From Palsa-189 sp963803735 (GTDB taxonomy: Bacteria; Acidobacteriota; Terriglobia; Acidiferrales; UBA7541), in assembly GCA_963803735.1 (NCBI GenBank), contig CAWDNV010000010.1, positions 248,001 to 312,000 on the forward strand: DNA of 64,000 bases. The letters run 5' to 3'. Below the pieces are notes generated by a model, which worked only from the letters and a program-made list of their open reading frames with translations, did not search any database and was not told where the DNA came from. This document shows positions 24,809 to 34,770 of the stretch, piece by piece. Both the position numbers and the translations under genes were made by a program. The stretch's first letter is position 1. Each line of letters starts with the position of its first letter.

Positions 24809-24837
24809 TTGACCCCTCTTGCCGCGCTCCTTATAGT
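24809..24837 (+). promoter_or_regulatory. strong sigma70-type promoter of valS
   Basis: TTGACC (24809-24814), a 17-bp spacer and TATAGT (24832-24837), each 5 of 6 bases of consensus. The predicted transcript start near 24844 lies downstream of the GTG at 24840. That GTG therefore cannot be the start on this transcript and favours TTG 24888. Confidence 0.65.
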
Positions 24838-24887
24838 TAGTGGTTTATCCCTCACCCAAGTCCGCGCACCGGACCGGAGAGACTGAC

Positions 24888-27725
24888 TTGCCCGAAGATT
24901 CGCCAAAAAAGGCAGTGGAAGCGGCGCCCCAAAGCGCCGAATTCCCCAAAGTTTACGAGCCGCAGCTGATTGAGCCGCGCTGGGCCGAGACTTGGGTCAA
25001 GGAGGAGCTCTTTCGCGCTGATGCAAATGCCCCGGGGGACGTGTTTTCAATTGTCATTCCGCCTCCGAACGTGACCGGCTACATCCACATCGGCCATATG
25101 CTCGAGCACACGCAAATTGACGTGCTCACCCGCTGGCACCGCATGCGCGGCGAAAACACGCTGTGGCTGCCCGGCATGGATCACGCCGGCATCTCGACGC
25201 AGGTCGTCGTGGAACGCGAGCTGGCCAAGCAGAGCCTCACGCGCAAAGCTCTCGGACGCGAAGAGTTTGAACGCCGAGTTTGGGAATGGAAGGCGCACAG
25301 CGGCGGCACGATCAAGAAGCAGATGATTCGCCTGGGCGACTCCTGCGATTGGTCGCGCGAAAAGTTCACGCTCGATCCGCCGCTCTACCGCGCGGTTCTG
25401 GAAGCTTTTCTGCGCCTTTACCACGAAGGGCTGATCTATCGCGGCCGCTATATCGTCAACTGGTGCCCGCGTTGCCAGACGGCCTTGAGCGATCTCGAGA
25501 CGGTCCACGAGGAGCGCAAGGGCCATCTGTGGCACATTCGCTATCCGGTGGTGGGTTCGAGCGAATCGATTGTCGTCGCCACCACGCGCCCGGAAACCAT
25601 GTTGGGCGATACCGCCGTGGGGGTAAATCCCGCGGACGAACGTTATAAGCATCTGGTTGGCAAGAAGCTTCTTCTCCCGCTCATGAATCGCGAGATTCCC
25701 GTGATCGCCGATGCTGCGGTGGACCGCGAATTCGGGACAGGTGCCGTCAAAGTGACTCCCGCGCACGACCCGAACGATTTCGAGATGGGACGGCGCCACA
25801 AACTTCCCGAAATCGACGTCATGACCGAAGACGGGCGCATGAATGCGAACGCCGGCCCCTACGCCGGGCTGGACCGCTTCGAAGCGCGTAAGCGCATCGT
25901 CGCCGATCTGGAATCGCAGGCCCTGCTCGTGAAAGTCGAAGAGCACACTCATGCCGTGGGCGTTTGCGACCGCTGCAAGACCGTCGTCGAGCCGCGCGTC
26001 TCCATGCAGTGGTTTTGCAAGATGCGCCCTCTCGCGGATGCTGGTGCCGCGGCGGTCGAACAGGGACAGATCCGGATCTTTCCCGATAATCAGCGCAAAA
26101 TCTTTATCGACTGGCTGGCGAATATACGCGACTGGTGCATCTCACGGCAGCTCTGGTGGGGACATCGCATACCGATGTGGCATTGCCCCTGCGGTGGGAT
26201 TACGCCCGCGCGCGATTCGCGCGTTGCCATCGTTGACGGCCGCGCGTTGCCCGCAAGTCCTCCCGAGAAATGCGCGAAATGCGGCGGCGGAAAGCTCGAA
26301 CAGGATCCCGATGTGCTGGATACTTGGTTCAGCTCCGGCCTTTGGCCGCTTTCAACGCTGGGCTGGCCCGACGACACGCCTGACCTGCGTAGGTTTTATC
26401 CCACGACGCTGCTCATCAGCGGTTACGACATTCTCTTTTTCTGGGATGCGCGCATGGTCATGCTCTGCCTGCACCTCGCTCCCGGAAAAACCACTGCCGA
26501 ACGAATTCCTTTCCGCACGCTTTACCTGCACTCGCTCGTTCGTGATGCGCAGGGACAAAAGATGTCCAAGATGCGCGGCAACGTGGTTGACCCGCTGGAG
26601 TGGATGGAAAGGTATGGCACGGACGCGCTGCGCTTCACGCTTTCTATCAAAGCGGCGCCGGGCACCGATATCGCTCTCAGCGAAGATGCTGTCGTGGGCT
26701 ACAAGGCGTTCGCGAACAAGATCTGGAACGCGGCACGATTCGTTTTTGTGAATCTGGAGAAATTTCAGTCGGCGACAGGCATGACTATCGAGGAGCTTGC
26801 CTCACCACAGGTGCGCGCCGCGGCGCCCTATCCCGCAGGCGATGCTGTCAGCCTCGCGGACCGCTGGATTTTCTCACGATTTGCCGAGGCCATAGCCACG
26901 GTGGATGACGCGCTGGAGAATTTCCGTTTTCACGAAGCCGCGCACAACGTCTATCACTTCTTCTGGGGAGATTTCTGCGATTGGTATATCGAGTGGGTGA
27001 AGCCGGCGATGGCGGATGCGGATCGCGGTGTCTCTGTCCCCGCGTGGCGCAATCTCTTCGCCGTATTCGAGGCAGCCCTGCGGCTGCTGCACCCCTTCAT
27101 GCCGTTTCTCACTGAGGAGTTATGGCATCGGCTGCCGCAGCATTCACCGGAAAAGGACAAGAATGCGCGCTCCATCGCTCTGCAGCCCTTCCCTCGGCCT
27201 GCGCCGCAATGGGTGGACCCTGACGCCGATCAGGAAGTGATGCTGCTGCAGGATGTAATCGAGAAGGCGCGTAATATTCGCGCGGAACTCAAGCTTGATC
27301 CCAAGCGCCGCGTGGCGGCGGATTTTGCTCCAGCCACTCTCGCGGTTCGCGAAACGGTGGAGGCAAATCGCGCGATTGTTTTGCGACTTGCCACGCTCTC
27401 GGACCTGCGCATTTCCGATTCCAAGCTTGAACCTACGGCCGGTCCGGTCCGCTCAACCGCACAGTTCGATCTGCGCATCCCCTATGGCGAGACGGTGGAA
27501 CTCGGCGCTGAGCTCGCCCGCTTGCGCAAGGAAAGGGAACGGCTCGCCCGCGATCTAGAGTCAAAGCAAAATCGCCTCGCGGACGATACGTTCCGCAGCC
27601 GGGCGCCCGCGGAAGTTGTGCGCCAGCTCGAAGTCACCTTTGCGGAACGCCAATTGGAATTCGACAAGCTAACCCAGCGCCTGGCCCAACTCGAGAAACG
27701 GACGGACAGCTCCCCAACCGCTTAA
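24888..27725 (+). CDS. valS: valyl-tRNA synthetase
   Basis: 945 residues from TTG 24888. A class I synthetase that charges tRNA-Val with valine. The HIGH motif is in PPPNVTGYIHIGHML and the KMSKS loop reads KMSKMRG. The editing (CP1) domain includes VVATTRPETMLGDTAVGVNP. A Cys4-type cluster (CPCGG, CAKCGGG) sits in the connective region. The C-terminal coiled coil (LARLRKERERLARDLESKQN) is the tRNA-binding arm. GGAGAGA 5 bases before TTG 24888 supports this start. The longer GTG start at 24840 falls at the predicted transcript start. Confidence 0.95.
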   Translation: MPEDSPKKAVEAAPQSAEFPKVYEPQLIEPRWAETWVKEELFRADANAPGDVFSIVIPPPNVTGYIHIGHMLEHTQIDVLTRWHRMRGENTLWLPGMDHAGISTQVVVERELAKQSLTRKALGREEFERRVWEWKAHSGGTIKKQMIRLGDSCDWSREKFTLDPPLYRAVLEAFLRLYHEGLIYRGRYIVNWCPRCQTALSDLETVHEERKGHLWHIRYPVVGSSESIVVATTRPETMLGDTAVGVNPADERYKHLVGKKLLLPLMNREIPVIADAAVDREFGTGAVKVTPAHDPNDFEMGRRHKLPEIDVMTEDGRMNANAGPYAGLDRFEARKRIVADLESQALLVKVEEHTHAVGVCDRCKTVVEPRVSMQWFCKMRPLADAGAAAVEQGQIRIFPDNQRKIFIDWLANIRDWCISRQLWWGHRIPMWHCPCGGITPARDSRVAIVDGRALPASPPEKCAKCGGGKLEQDPDVLDTWFSSGLWPLSTLGWPDDTPDLRRFYPTTLLISGYDILFFWDARMVMLCLHLAPGKTTAERIPFRTLYLHSLVRDAQGQKMSKMRGNVVDPLEWMERYGTDALRFTLSIKAAPGTDIALSEDAVVGYKAFANKIWNAARFVFVNLEKFQSATGMTIEELASPQVRAAAPYPAGDAVSLADRWIFSRFAEAIATVDDALENFRFHEAAHNVYHFFWGDFCDWYIEWVKPAMADADRGVSVPAWRNLFAVFEAALRLLHPFMPFLTEELWHRLPQHSPEKDKNARSIALQPFPRPAPQWVDPDADQEVMLLQDVIEKARNIRAELKLDPKRRVAADFAPATLAVRETVEANRAIVLRLATLSDLRISDSKLEPTAGPVRSTAQFDLRIPYGETVELGAELARLRKERERLARDLESKQNRLADDTFRSRAPAEVVRQLEVTFAERQLEFDKLTQRLAQLEKRTDSSPTA

Positions 27726-27830
27726 ACTTGGCGTTCTGCGATCCTCCTTGCCCATGCGCCGCGCGACGGATAAGCTCGGTGCCGTTCCCTTCGATTGCAT
27801 AGTTTGATTGAGGAGCCTCAACTCAACTGC

Positions 27831-28853
27831 ATGCCCGCCCGCAAGCTTTCGGCAACTAGTGAACGAGCCGGGACCACCGACCGGCGAATCGACGCGCTGC
27901 TCACCTTGCTTTCGGAAAATCCGATGATCGTCATCAGCGGCGAGAAAATCGCGCGGCAGATCGGCGTGAGCCGCTCCGCAGTCTGGCGCTGGACGCAGCG
28001 GCTTCGTGCGCTCGGAGTGCGCGTCAAGGGCCATCCGCGGACGGGCTATCGCATCGAACGCGTGCCGGACGTGTTGTCGCCCAGCCTGTTGCGGCGACGC
28101 CTCCCCGATACGCCTTTCGGCAAGCGCATCTATCATTACTTCAAAACGGCTTCCACCAACAGCATCGCTCTCGAGCTGGGGCACGCCGGTGAGCCTCACG
28201 GAACGATCGTCATTGCCGAAGAGCAGACTGGCGGCCGGGGCCGGGCTGGCCGATCCTGGCATTCGGAAAAGACCAGCGGAATTTACATGACGGTTCTGCT
28301 GCGTCCGCCAATTTCGCCGCTAGTTGCGCCAGTGATCACGATGGTTGCCGGGCTCGCGGTGAGGGATGCCGTGGAAGAAGAAACCGGAGTGGTGGCCGAC
28401 CTGCGCTGGCCGAACGATCTGCTCGCAGGCGGGAAAAAATTTAGCGGAATTCTCACGGAAATGTACGCGGAGCCGAGCCAGGTGCGCTTTGTCATCGTTG
28501 GCATTGGCGTCAACGTGAACCACACGGCCATGCCACCGGAGCTCGCCAAAATTGGAACATCATTACGCTTGATCACCGGGAAACCCGTTTCGCGGCTGCA
28601 ACTCGTTGTGCGGTTGCTGCGCCACCTGAACAGCTACTACAATCGATTTTTGGCTGAAGGTGCTCAGCCCATCCTGGACCGCTTCGCCGAGGTATCCAGT
28701 TACGCTCGTGGCAAGCGTGTGCGTATCACGACGGCGGGCGAATCGTACGTGGGAACGACCGACGGCCTGGAGCCGAATGGTCTTCTGCGCGTGCGCCGCG
28801 ACGACGGCCAGAGCGCGGTGGTCATCTCCGGCGATGTTTCCGAGGCGAATTGA
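27831..28853 (+). CDS. birA: biotin-protein ligase with DNA-binding domain
   Basis: 340 residues from ATG 27831. An N-terminal winged-helix region (GEKIARQIGVSRSAVWRWTQ RL) precedes the ligase. The biotinyl-AMP site GGRGRAGRSWHS, RWPNDLL and the Lys in GGKKFSGILTE are present, and a C-terminal SH3-like domain closes the protein. It attaches biotin to acetyl-CoA carboxylase and may repress biotin genes, since the DNA-binding part is retained. Its TGA overlaps the coaX ATG (TGATG), implying translational coupling. Confidence 0.93.
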   Translation: MPARKLSATSERAGTTDRRIDALLTLLSENPMIVISGEKIARQIGVSRSAVWRWTQRLRALGVRVKGHPRTGYRIERVPDVLSPSLLRRRLPDTPFGKRIYHYFKTASTNSIALELGHAGEPHGTIVIAEEQTGGRGRAGRSWHSEKTSGIYMTVLLRPPISPLVAPVITMVAGLAVRDAVEEETGVVADLRWPNDLLAGGKKFSGILTEMYAEPSQVRFVIVGIGVNVNHTAMPPELAKIGTSLRLITGKPVSRLQLVVRLLRHLNSYYNRFLAEGAQPILDRFAEVSSYARGKRVRITTAGESYVGTTDGLEPNGLLRVRRDDGQSAVVISGDVSEAN

Positions 28854-29701
28854 TGCTGCTTGCCCTTGATGTCGGCAATACCAATACGGTGCTTGGCGTC
28901 TTTCGCGATAAGGACCTTATCGCGAATTGGCGCCTGACTACCGCGCGCGACCAAACCGTGGACGAATACGGAATCCTGACCCGCGATCTCTTCACCATTG
29001 CCAGCCTCGATCCTAACGAAATTCACGGCGTGATCATCAGCTCGGTTGTCCCTCCGCTCAATTCCACGCTGGCGGGCATGGCGGATCGCTATTTTCATAC
29101 CAAGGCGCTTTTTGTGGAGCCGGGCATCCGCACCGGAATGCCTGTGCATTACGACAATCCGCAAGAGGTGGGCGCCGACCGCATCGTCAATAGCGTCGCC
29201 GCATATTCGAAATACGGTGGGCCGTGCATCATCGTTGATTTTGGCACCGCAATAAATTTTGACGTGGTTTCCGAGCGTGGCGAATACTTGGGCGGAACGC
29301 TTGCGCCCGGAATCGGCATCTCCGCCGAGGCGCTTTTTTCGCGCGCGGCGCGGCTCTGGCGCGTCGAAATTCGCGATCCGGGAAAAATTATCGGCACCAA
29401 TACGGCGCAATCAATGCAGGCGGGCCTCTTTTACGGCTTCACCGATCTCGTCGACGGCATTCTGGAACGCATCAAAGCCGTGCAAGGCAAAGATGTCCGC
29501 GTGATTGCCACCGGCGGCCAGGCGTCTTTGATCGCTCAGGCTTCGCGGCACATTCAGCAGGTGGACGAATTCCTGACGCTGGAAGGGCTGCTCATCATCT
29601 GGGAACGCAACCAGCCTGCTCATGCTACGGCGGCGGAGAAAGCGCCCGTCACCGGCACGATGCGCGCCACCGCAAGGTCAGCTCGAAAGCGCGAGTCGTA
29701 A
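28853..29701 (+). CDS. coaX: type III pantothenate kinase
   Basis: 282 residues. It phosphorylates pantothenate, the first step of CoA synthesis. ASKHA-fold motifs are LLALDVGNTNTVLGVF (phosphate 1), GADRIVNSVAAYSKYGG, IIVDFGTAINFDVVS and GGTLAPGIGISAEALF. ATG 28853 overlaps the birA stop by one base. The birA-coaX pairing is common in several phyla. The last 25 residues are a basic extension without motif. Confidence 0.95.
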   Translation: MLLALDVGNTNTVLGVFRDKDLIANWRLTTARDQTVDEYGILTRDLFTIASLDPNEIHGVIISSVVPPLNSTLAGMADRYFHTKALFVEPGIRTGMPVHYDNPQEVGADRIVNSVAAYSKYGGPCIIVDFGTAINFDVVSERGEYLGGTLAPGIGISAEALFSRAARLWRVEIRDPGKIIGTNTAQSMQAGLFYGFTDLVDGILERIKAVQGKDVRVIATGGQASLIAQASRHIQQVDEFLTLEGLLIIWERNQPAHATAAEKAPVTGTMRATARSARKRES

Positions 29702-29710
29702 AGTCTGCTG

Positions 29711-30436
29711 ATGGATTCGCTCAACTACTTCAATTATTTCACTGAAATCGAGGAATACTTCTGGCGCAAGCGCGGCGCGCATCTGCTGGTTTCGCCGCTG
29801 GATTGGGCGATCGTGGAGACTTGGCAAAGAGCCGGAATTCCGCTGGATGCGGTGCTGCGCGGAATCGATAGCGCGTTTGAAAGCTATCAGCGCTCGCGAC
29901 GAGGCGCGGGCAGGCCGCTAAAAAGCTTGGCATACTGTGTCGATGCGGTCCTGGATGCCGCAGCGGAAAAACAGGAGGCGGCGGCCGGCGCTGGTCCGGA
30001 GGTCAAACCAAGGGAAAAAAAAGCGGAGCCCTTCTCGCGCGAGGAGCTGCGCGATTTTCTCCGCCGCAATATCGAAAAGTTGGAAAAAGCTGCGCAACGC
30101 GTGAATTCCTCAGACGCCGAATTGGGTCGCCGCATCGCCCAGGCTCGCGAGAGCCTCGCCGGCGTCATGCCGCTGCTCGATTCTCCCGCCGATCTCGATC
30201 TTGAAGGCTTCGAACGGCGGCTAAGCGCGGTCGAGGAAAAGCTGAGCGCAGCGCTGCTGGCCTCCGCGGACGAGAACGTGCTCGTTGATATCCACGCCGA
30301 CCTGGACAAACAGCTCGCGCCTTACCGGCGCCGCATGTCGGCGGAACAGCTCAGCCAACTCGAGCGGCAATACATACAGAAACGCCTCCTCGAACGGTTC
30401 GGCCTGCCGCGGCTCAGTCTCTTTTACCTGAACTGA
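29711..30436 (+). CDS. conserved hypothetical helical protein
   Basis: 241 residues, not assigned to a family. The N-terminal 80 residues look globular (YFTEIEEYFWRKRGAHLLVS, PLDWAIVETWQRAGIPLDAV) and are followed by an Ala/Glu/Lys linker. A long helical C-terminus (LRDFLRRNIEKLEKAAQRVN, LERQYIQKRLLERFGLPRLS) completes it. The N-terminal block resembles a short helical DNA-replication-type domain, but that is only an impression. It lies in an operon-like run, 9 bp after coaX and 8 bp before rlmD, so expression with those genes is likely. Probably cytosolic, with no signal peptide. Confidence 0.7.
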   Translation: MDSLNYFNYFTEIEEYFWRKRGAHLLVSPLDWAIVETWQRAGIPLDAVLRGIDSAFESYQRSRRGAGRPLKSLAYCVDAVLDAAAEKQEAAAGAGPEVKPREKKAEPFSREELRDFLRRNIEKLEKAAQRVNSSDAELGRRIAQARESLAGVMPLLDSPADLDLEGFERRLSAVEEKLSAALLASADENVLVDIHADLDKQLAPYRRRMSAEQLSQLERQYIQKRLLERFGLPRLSLFYLN

Positions 30437-30444
30437 AAGGATTC

Positions 30445-31740
30445 ATGCCTGATCCCATCGACGTACGTATCGAGAAATTGGTCTATGGCGGTGAGGGCCT
30501 TGCGCATCACGAGGGTCAAACCGTGTTTGCCCCTTTCGTCCTGCCGGACGAGAGCGTATCTATCGAGCCGTTGGAGACACGCAAGAAATTCATCCGTGGC
30601 CGCGTGGCGCAGATCAAGACGCCTTCCGCGGATCGCGCCGTTGCGCCTTGTCCCTATTTCGGAGTCTGCGGCGGATGCAATTACCAGCACATTCCTTACG
30701 AATTGCAACTTCACTACAAAGCTGAAATTCTGCGCGAAACGCTGGCGCGGCTTGGGCGGCTGCACTGGGAGGGACCGATCGTGTCGCACGCGTCTCCCCC
30801 TTTCGGCTATCGCAATCGCGTACAGTGGAAGATCGGACTCGACGAGACCGGGGCGCGCGAAATCGGATACTTCCAGCCCAGCTCGCAGAAGCTTTGCCCC
30901 ATCCGGCAATGTCCTATCGCCTCGCCGCGTTTGAACGAAACACTCAACTCGATCGTGGATTTGTTGAAGTCAGGCAAGCTGCCCGCCGAATTGCGCGAGA
31001 TCGAGGTTTTCGCCGATCACGATGACGACCGCCTCCTCCTGAATCTAGATCTGGACGGGGCGAACGGCGCTGCGGCGGACCTCGCTGCGACCTTTCGCGC
31101 CGCTCTGCCATCCGTTGAAACCACGTTGGTCCATGATCGCCGAACGGACCACTTCGAGCTCGTCGGTCCCGGCTACATCAAGTACCGTGTCGGCGACCAC
31201 ACCTATCGCATCGGCCACCTCTCTTTCTTTCAGGTGAATCGCTTCGTCCTGGATGAACTCGTGCGCACCGTTATCGGCGAGGCCCGCGGGAAACTGGCTC
31301 TCGATCTTTTTGCCGGCGTGGGGCTTTTCAGCCTGCCGCTCGCGAATCGCTTCGAACGGCTAGTTGCCGTGGAGGCAAACGAAGCCGCGGCGCGCGATTT
31401 GGAGAGCAATCTCCAGGCGAGTGGCGCCGCTTCGCCGAATTTGCGGCAAACCACTGTGGAGGCATTTCTCGAGCAATGGCACGAGCGGCCTGACCTGGTG
31501 GTGCTCGACCCTCCGCGAACGGGCGTAGCGGCACGCGCGCTCGCGCGTCTGAGCAAGATCGCTCCTCAAGAGATTATTTATCTTTCTTGCGACCCCGCCA
31601 CGCTCGCCCGCGATCTGGCAATTCTTGCCGGCGACGGCCAGAATCCCCGCGGTTATCAGATCAGTGAACTTCACCTTGTCGATATCTTCCCTCAGACTTA
31701 TCATATCGAGGCCCTGGTGCGACTTTCGCGTCGCGCATGA
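30445..31740 (+). CDS. rlmD: 23S rRNA (uracil-5-)-methyltransferase, RumA/RlmD type
   Basis: 431 residues. The N-terminal TRAM domain (about 1-60) precedes a 4Fe-4S cluster site (CPYFGVCGGCNYQHI plus a later CPI). The AdoMet-binding block is LALDLFAGVGLFSLPLANRF. The catalytic Cys is in YLSCDPATLARDL, and LDPPRTGV is also typical. It forms 5-methyluridine in 23S rRNA (or tRNA in some relatives, so RlmC/TrmA-like specificity cannot be excluded). Its stop overlaps the comEC start by 4 bases (ATGA). Confidence 0.9.
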   Translation: MPDPIDVRIEKLVYGGEGLAHHEGQTVFAPFVLPDESVSIEPLETRKKFIRGRVAQIKTPSADRAVAPCPYFGVCGGCNYQHIPYELQLHYKAEILRETLARLGRLHWEGPIVSHASPPFGYRNRVQWKIGLDETGAREIGYFQPSSQKLCPIRQCPIASPRLNETLNSIVDLLKSGKLPAELREIEVFADHDDDRLLLNLDLDGANGAAADLAATFRAALPSVETTLVHDRRTDHFELVGPGYIKYRVGDHTYRIGHLSFFQVNRFVLDELVRTVIGEARGKLALDLFAGVGLFSLPLANRFERLVAVEANEAAARDLESNLQASGAASPNLRQTTVEAFLEQWHERPDLVVLDPPRTGVAARALARLSKIAPQEIIYLSCDPATLARDLAILAGDGQNPRGYQISELHLVDIFPQTYHIEALVRLSRRA

Positions 31741-34388
31741 AGCTTCCTGCTTTGCTGATCGCGGTCTTCGTTGCCGCAGGAGTCCTGGCGGCCTCTCCGA
31801 TTGCTGTTCACACTCGGCATAGCCTTGATCTGTCGCTCGGAGTCGCGTTGTTCTGCATCATCGCCGGCTTTGGACTGGTGAGTTTTCGGGGCGCGAATCT
31901 CGCCTGGGCTGCCTCACTTTTGGCTTGGTTCTGTCTTGCTGCCGCGGCGGCGCAAATCGAACACATGACCATCCCGGCGAATGAAATTACGAACTTGGTC
32001 GGCAGCGATCGAATGGAATTAGGCGAGCCCCTGCGATGGCGCGGAATTCTGCGCGCCAATCCTTTGCGGTTGCCCTGGGGATCTCGCTACGACGTCGATC
32101 TCGAAGAGGTCCAGTCACTGGGCGCATGGCATTCGGTACACGGCGGCTTGCGGGCGACTTATTTCTTTGACCAACGCGCACCGGGAATTCCGGCACCACT
32201 TCGCGCCGGTGAACGCGTCGAGATTCTGGCTCGGGCGCGGCTCATCCGAAATTTTGGCGATCCCGGAGCATTCGATTATCGCAGCGCGCTCCAGCAGCAG
32301 GGAATCGACTTAACGGCCACGCTGCGGAATCCGGCGCTACTGCAAACCCTGCCCGGCCCTGCGCCAACGTTGGCTCATTATTTAGCCCGGCTGCGTGGCC
32401 GCTTGCTGAACGACCTCGACGCCATGCTTTCGCCAGCGGAGGATCGCGCCGCAATTGCGCGTGCCATGCTGCTCGGAGATCGCAGCTTTCTTGATTCGCA
32501 GCAGGCCGAGTCGTTCCGCGAAACGGGGGCTTTCCACGTTCTGGTCGTGGCCGGCCTGCACGTAGGCGTGCTCGCAGCATTCCTTTTCTGGGCAGGCAAA
32601 AAGCTGCGGTTGCCGATTGTTGCGAGAGCTTTCGCCACGATTGCAGTGCTCGGCCTTTACGTCGCAATCATCGAGGATCGCCCTCCGATCATGCGCGCAG
32701 CATTGATGGTGGCGATCTACCTGTTGGCCCGCACGCTTTTTCGGCGTGTGGCTTTGCTCAACGCAGTCAGCCTGGCCGCGATTGTGATTCTCCTGTTCCG
32801 GCCTTCGGAAGCCACTCAGGCAAGTTTCCAGCTCTCTTTTCTTGCGGCGGGCATTATCGCCGGAATCGCGGAACCGCTGCTGGAGCGAACCGTAGAGCAC
32901 TATCGCCGCGCACTCGAGCACCTCGGCGATATAACGCGAGACGGCAGCCACGCCCCCAAAGCGGCGGAATTTCGCATCGATCTTCGCGCTGCCTCAAGCT
33001 GGCTGCGCTCGCGACTGCCGTCGAAGCTGACGCAATATTGCGATCAGATAGTGGTTACTCCCTGCCGCGTTGGCTTGCGGCTGTGGGAATTGGCCGTGCT
33101 CTCCGTTGCTCTTCAAATCGGCATGCTGCCGCTGATGGCTCGTGATTTTCATCGAGTCTCCTTCATCGCGCCGGTTGCAAACATCCCCGCGGTACTCCTC
33201 ACTTCCGTCCTTATCCCATTCGGGTTCGCATCGCTGGTGCTCGGCGTTATCTGGAAAACCCTCGGAATAGTTCTGGGGCGCGCACTAAGCTTCCTCATCG
33301 CGATGCTTACGGCATTGACTCATTGGTTCGCGCAACTTCCCTCATCCTCCGTGCGAGTTCCTTCTCCACCAACCGCGCTCCTTGTCGGCTTTTTTGCGGT
33401 CACGCTCTTTCTCTCGGCGGCGATTCTGACGCACAGAAAATCGAGCTCCCGCGTCGCGCTCGTCGCCGCGCTCGTGTTAGCATCGCTGATCGTCGTTTAT
33501 CCGTTTCCCCCTCGATTGCAGCGCGGACGCCTGGAGGTAACTGTCTTGGACGTCGGCCAGGGGGATTCCATTTTTGTGGCGTTCCCCGACGGCCGCACGA
33601 TGCTTGTCGATGCCGGCGGACTGCCGGGCGCCAATTACATTCGTGGGATGAGACCGGGCCTCGACATCGGCGAAGACGTCGTCTCGCCATTTCTTTGGTC
33701 CCATGGATTGAAGCACATCGATACGGTCGTGGTAACGCACCCCCACGAGGATCATCTCGGCGGCATGTTCGCGGTGTTGCGAAATTTCAAGGTCGGTGAA
33801 CTTTGGGTGGGACGCGACGAGGATGCGCCTGCTTACCGGAATCTGCTTGCCGAAGCTAAAGCGAGAAAAGTCCCCGTCGTGCATCGCTTGAGAGGCGATC
33901 ATTTCGACTGGGCTGGCGCGCGCATCAACGTTCTTTGGCCGGACTCCAGCGATCCGGCGCGCGCTCGCAATGATGATTCTCTGGTTTTGCGTCTAGAGGA
34001 CGGCAAGGAATCATTTCTGCTCACCGGAGACATCGAACGCGCCGTCGAACGCAGTATTCTGGCGAATGGTGATGAGATCTCCGCCAATTTTCTCAAGGTT
34101 CCGCACCACGGCGGCAAAACTTCCAGCACTCCGCCATTTCTCGACGCCGTTCATCCCGCCGTTGCAGCGATCTCGGTGGGCGAAGCGAATCCCTTTGGCC
34201 ACCCCAACCCCGATGTAGTCGAGCGCATTCTCGCCGAAGGGACGCGCCTCTATCGCACCGACCACGACGGCGCCATTACCGCAGCCACCGACGGCCGCTC
34301 TCTGGACGTCCGCTCATTCCTCGCTTGTGCGCGGCCCTGCTCGGAACTCTCCTCGGCAGTATCTCCGGCCGAATCTCCTGCTTTTTAG
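31737..34388 (+). CDS. comEC: ComEC/Rec2 DNA-uptake channel protein
   Basis: 883 residues with the full three-part layout. An N-terminal hydrophobic region and DUF4131-like domain span about 1-220. The competence membrane domain starts at RAMLLGDRSFLDSQQAESFR with FHVLVVAGLHVGVLAAFLF. A C-terminal metallo-beta-lactamase domain has DVGQGDSIFVAFPDGRTML, the metal motif HPHEDHLGG, LLTGDIE and VPHHGGKTSS. ComEC moves single-stranded DNA across the inner membrane during transformation, which suggests competence. It is translationally coupled to rlmD. Confidence 0.93.
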   Translation: MKLPALLIAVFVAAGVLAASPIAVHTRHSLDLSLGVALFCIIAGFGLVSFRGANLAWAASLLAWFCLAAAAAQIEHMTIPANEITNLVGSDRMELGEPLRWRGILRANPLRLPWGSRYDVDLEEVQSLGAWHSVHGGLRATYFFDQRAPGIPAPLRAGERVEILARARLIRNFGDPGAFDYRSALQQQGIDLTATLRNPALLQTLPGPAPTLAHYLARLRGRLLNDLDAMLSPAEDRAAIARAMLLGDRSFLDSQQAESFRETGAFHVLVVAGLHVGVLAAFLFWAGKKLRLPIVARAFATIAVLGLYVAIIEDRPPIMRAALMVAIYLLARTLFRRVALLNAVSLAAIVILLFRPSEATQASFQLSFLAAGIIAGIAEPLLERTVEHYRRALEHLGDITRDGSHAPKAAEFRIDLRAASSWLRSRLPSKLTQYCDQIVVTPCRVGLRLWELAVLSVALQIGMLPLMARDFHRVSFIAPVANIPAVLLTSVLIPFGFASLVLGVIWKTLGIVLGRALSFLIAMLTALTHWFAQLPSSSVRVPSPPTALLVGFFAVTLFLSAAILTHRKSSSRVALVAALVLASLIVVYPFPPRLQRGRLEVTVLDVGQGDSIFVAFPDGRTMLVDAGGLPGANYIRGMRPGLDIGEDVVSPFLWSHGLKHIDTVVVTHPHEDHLGGMFAVLRNFKVGELWVGRDEDAPAYRNLLAEAKARKVPVVHRLRGDHFDWAGARINVLWPDSSDPARARNDDSLVLRLEDGKESFLLTGDIERAVERSILANGDEISANFLKVPHHGGKTSSTPPFLDAVHPAVAAISVGEANPFGHPNPDVVERILAEGTRLYRTDHDGAITAATDGRSLDVRSFLACARPCSELSSAVSPAESPAF

Positions 34389-34453
34389 CGCAGTCTTCAT
34401 GTGCCCTTTACGAATCGAATTAATAGGTGTGAAACAAGATTCCGAGAGCTTTC

Positions 34454-34482
34454 TTGCTGCATATTAGGGCAGTCACTATAAT
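34454..34482 (+). promoter_or_regulatory. sigma70-type promoter of the 86-residue gene
   Basis: TTGCTG (34454-34459), a 17-bp spacer and a perfect TATAAT (34477-34482). The predicted start near 34489 leaves a leader of about 9 nt before ATG 34498. Confidence 0.55.
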
Positions 34483-34497
34483 CTTAGGGACGGGTAC

Positions 34498-34758
34498 ATG
34501 AATTCGATTCAGCCGGTTTCTCCAACCAACGCGGAAATTGACGAAGAATCAAGGCGGGTTCGCCGCCTGCGTATTGTCGTTAACCTCTCCCTGAGCGTCA
34601 TCGCGCAAGGCGATTTGCCTTATGAGGAAGCTCAGGAAGTTGCCGCGGCAGCGCGGAGACTCGCGGAATCATTGTTTCCAGGCAAGGGCGAGGTGTACGA
34701 CTTGCTTTACCGGCCCAAATTCCACCGATTGATCAACGAAGTTTACCGCCTGCAGTAA
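34498..34758 (+). CDS. small conserved hypothetical protein
   Basis: 86 residues. It is charged and helical, with a plausible compact fold (RRVRRLRIVVNLSLSVIAQG, PYEEAQEVAAAARRLAESLF, GEVYDLLYRPKFHRLINEVY). No signal peptide, metal motif or known domain is recognised. It has its own well-formed promoter at 34454-34482 with a very short leader, and codon use like its neighbours, so it is probably a real gene. It is convergent with the LPS operon, its stop 12 bp from that operon's last stop. Confidence 0.65.
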   Translation: MNSIQPVSPTNAEIDEESRRVRRLRIVVNLSLSVIAQGDLPYEEAQEVAAAARRLAESLFPGKGEVYDLLYRPKFHRLINEVYRLQ

Positions 34759-34770
34759 TTCGCGCCGTTG

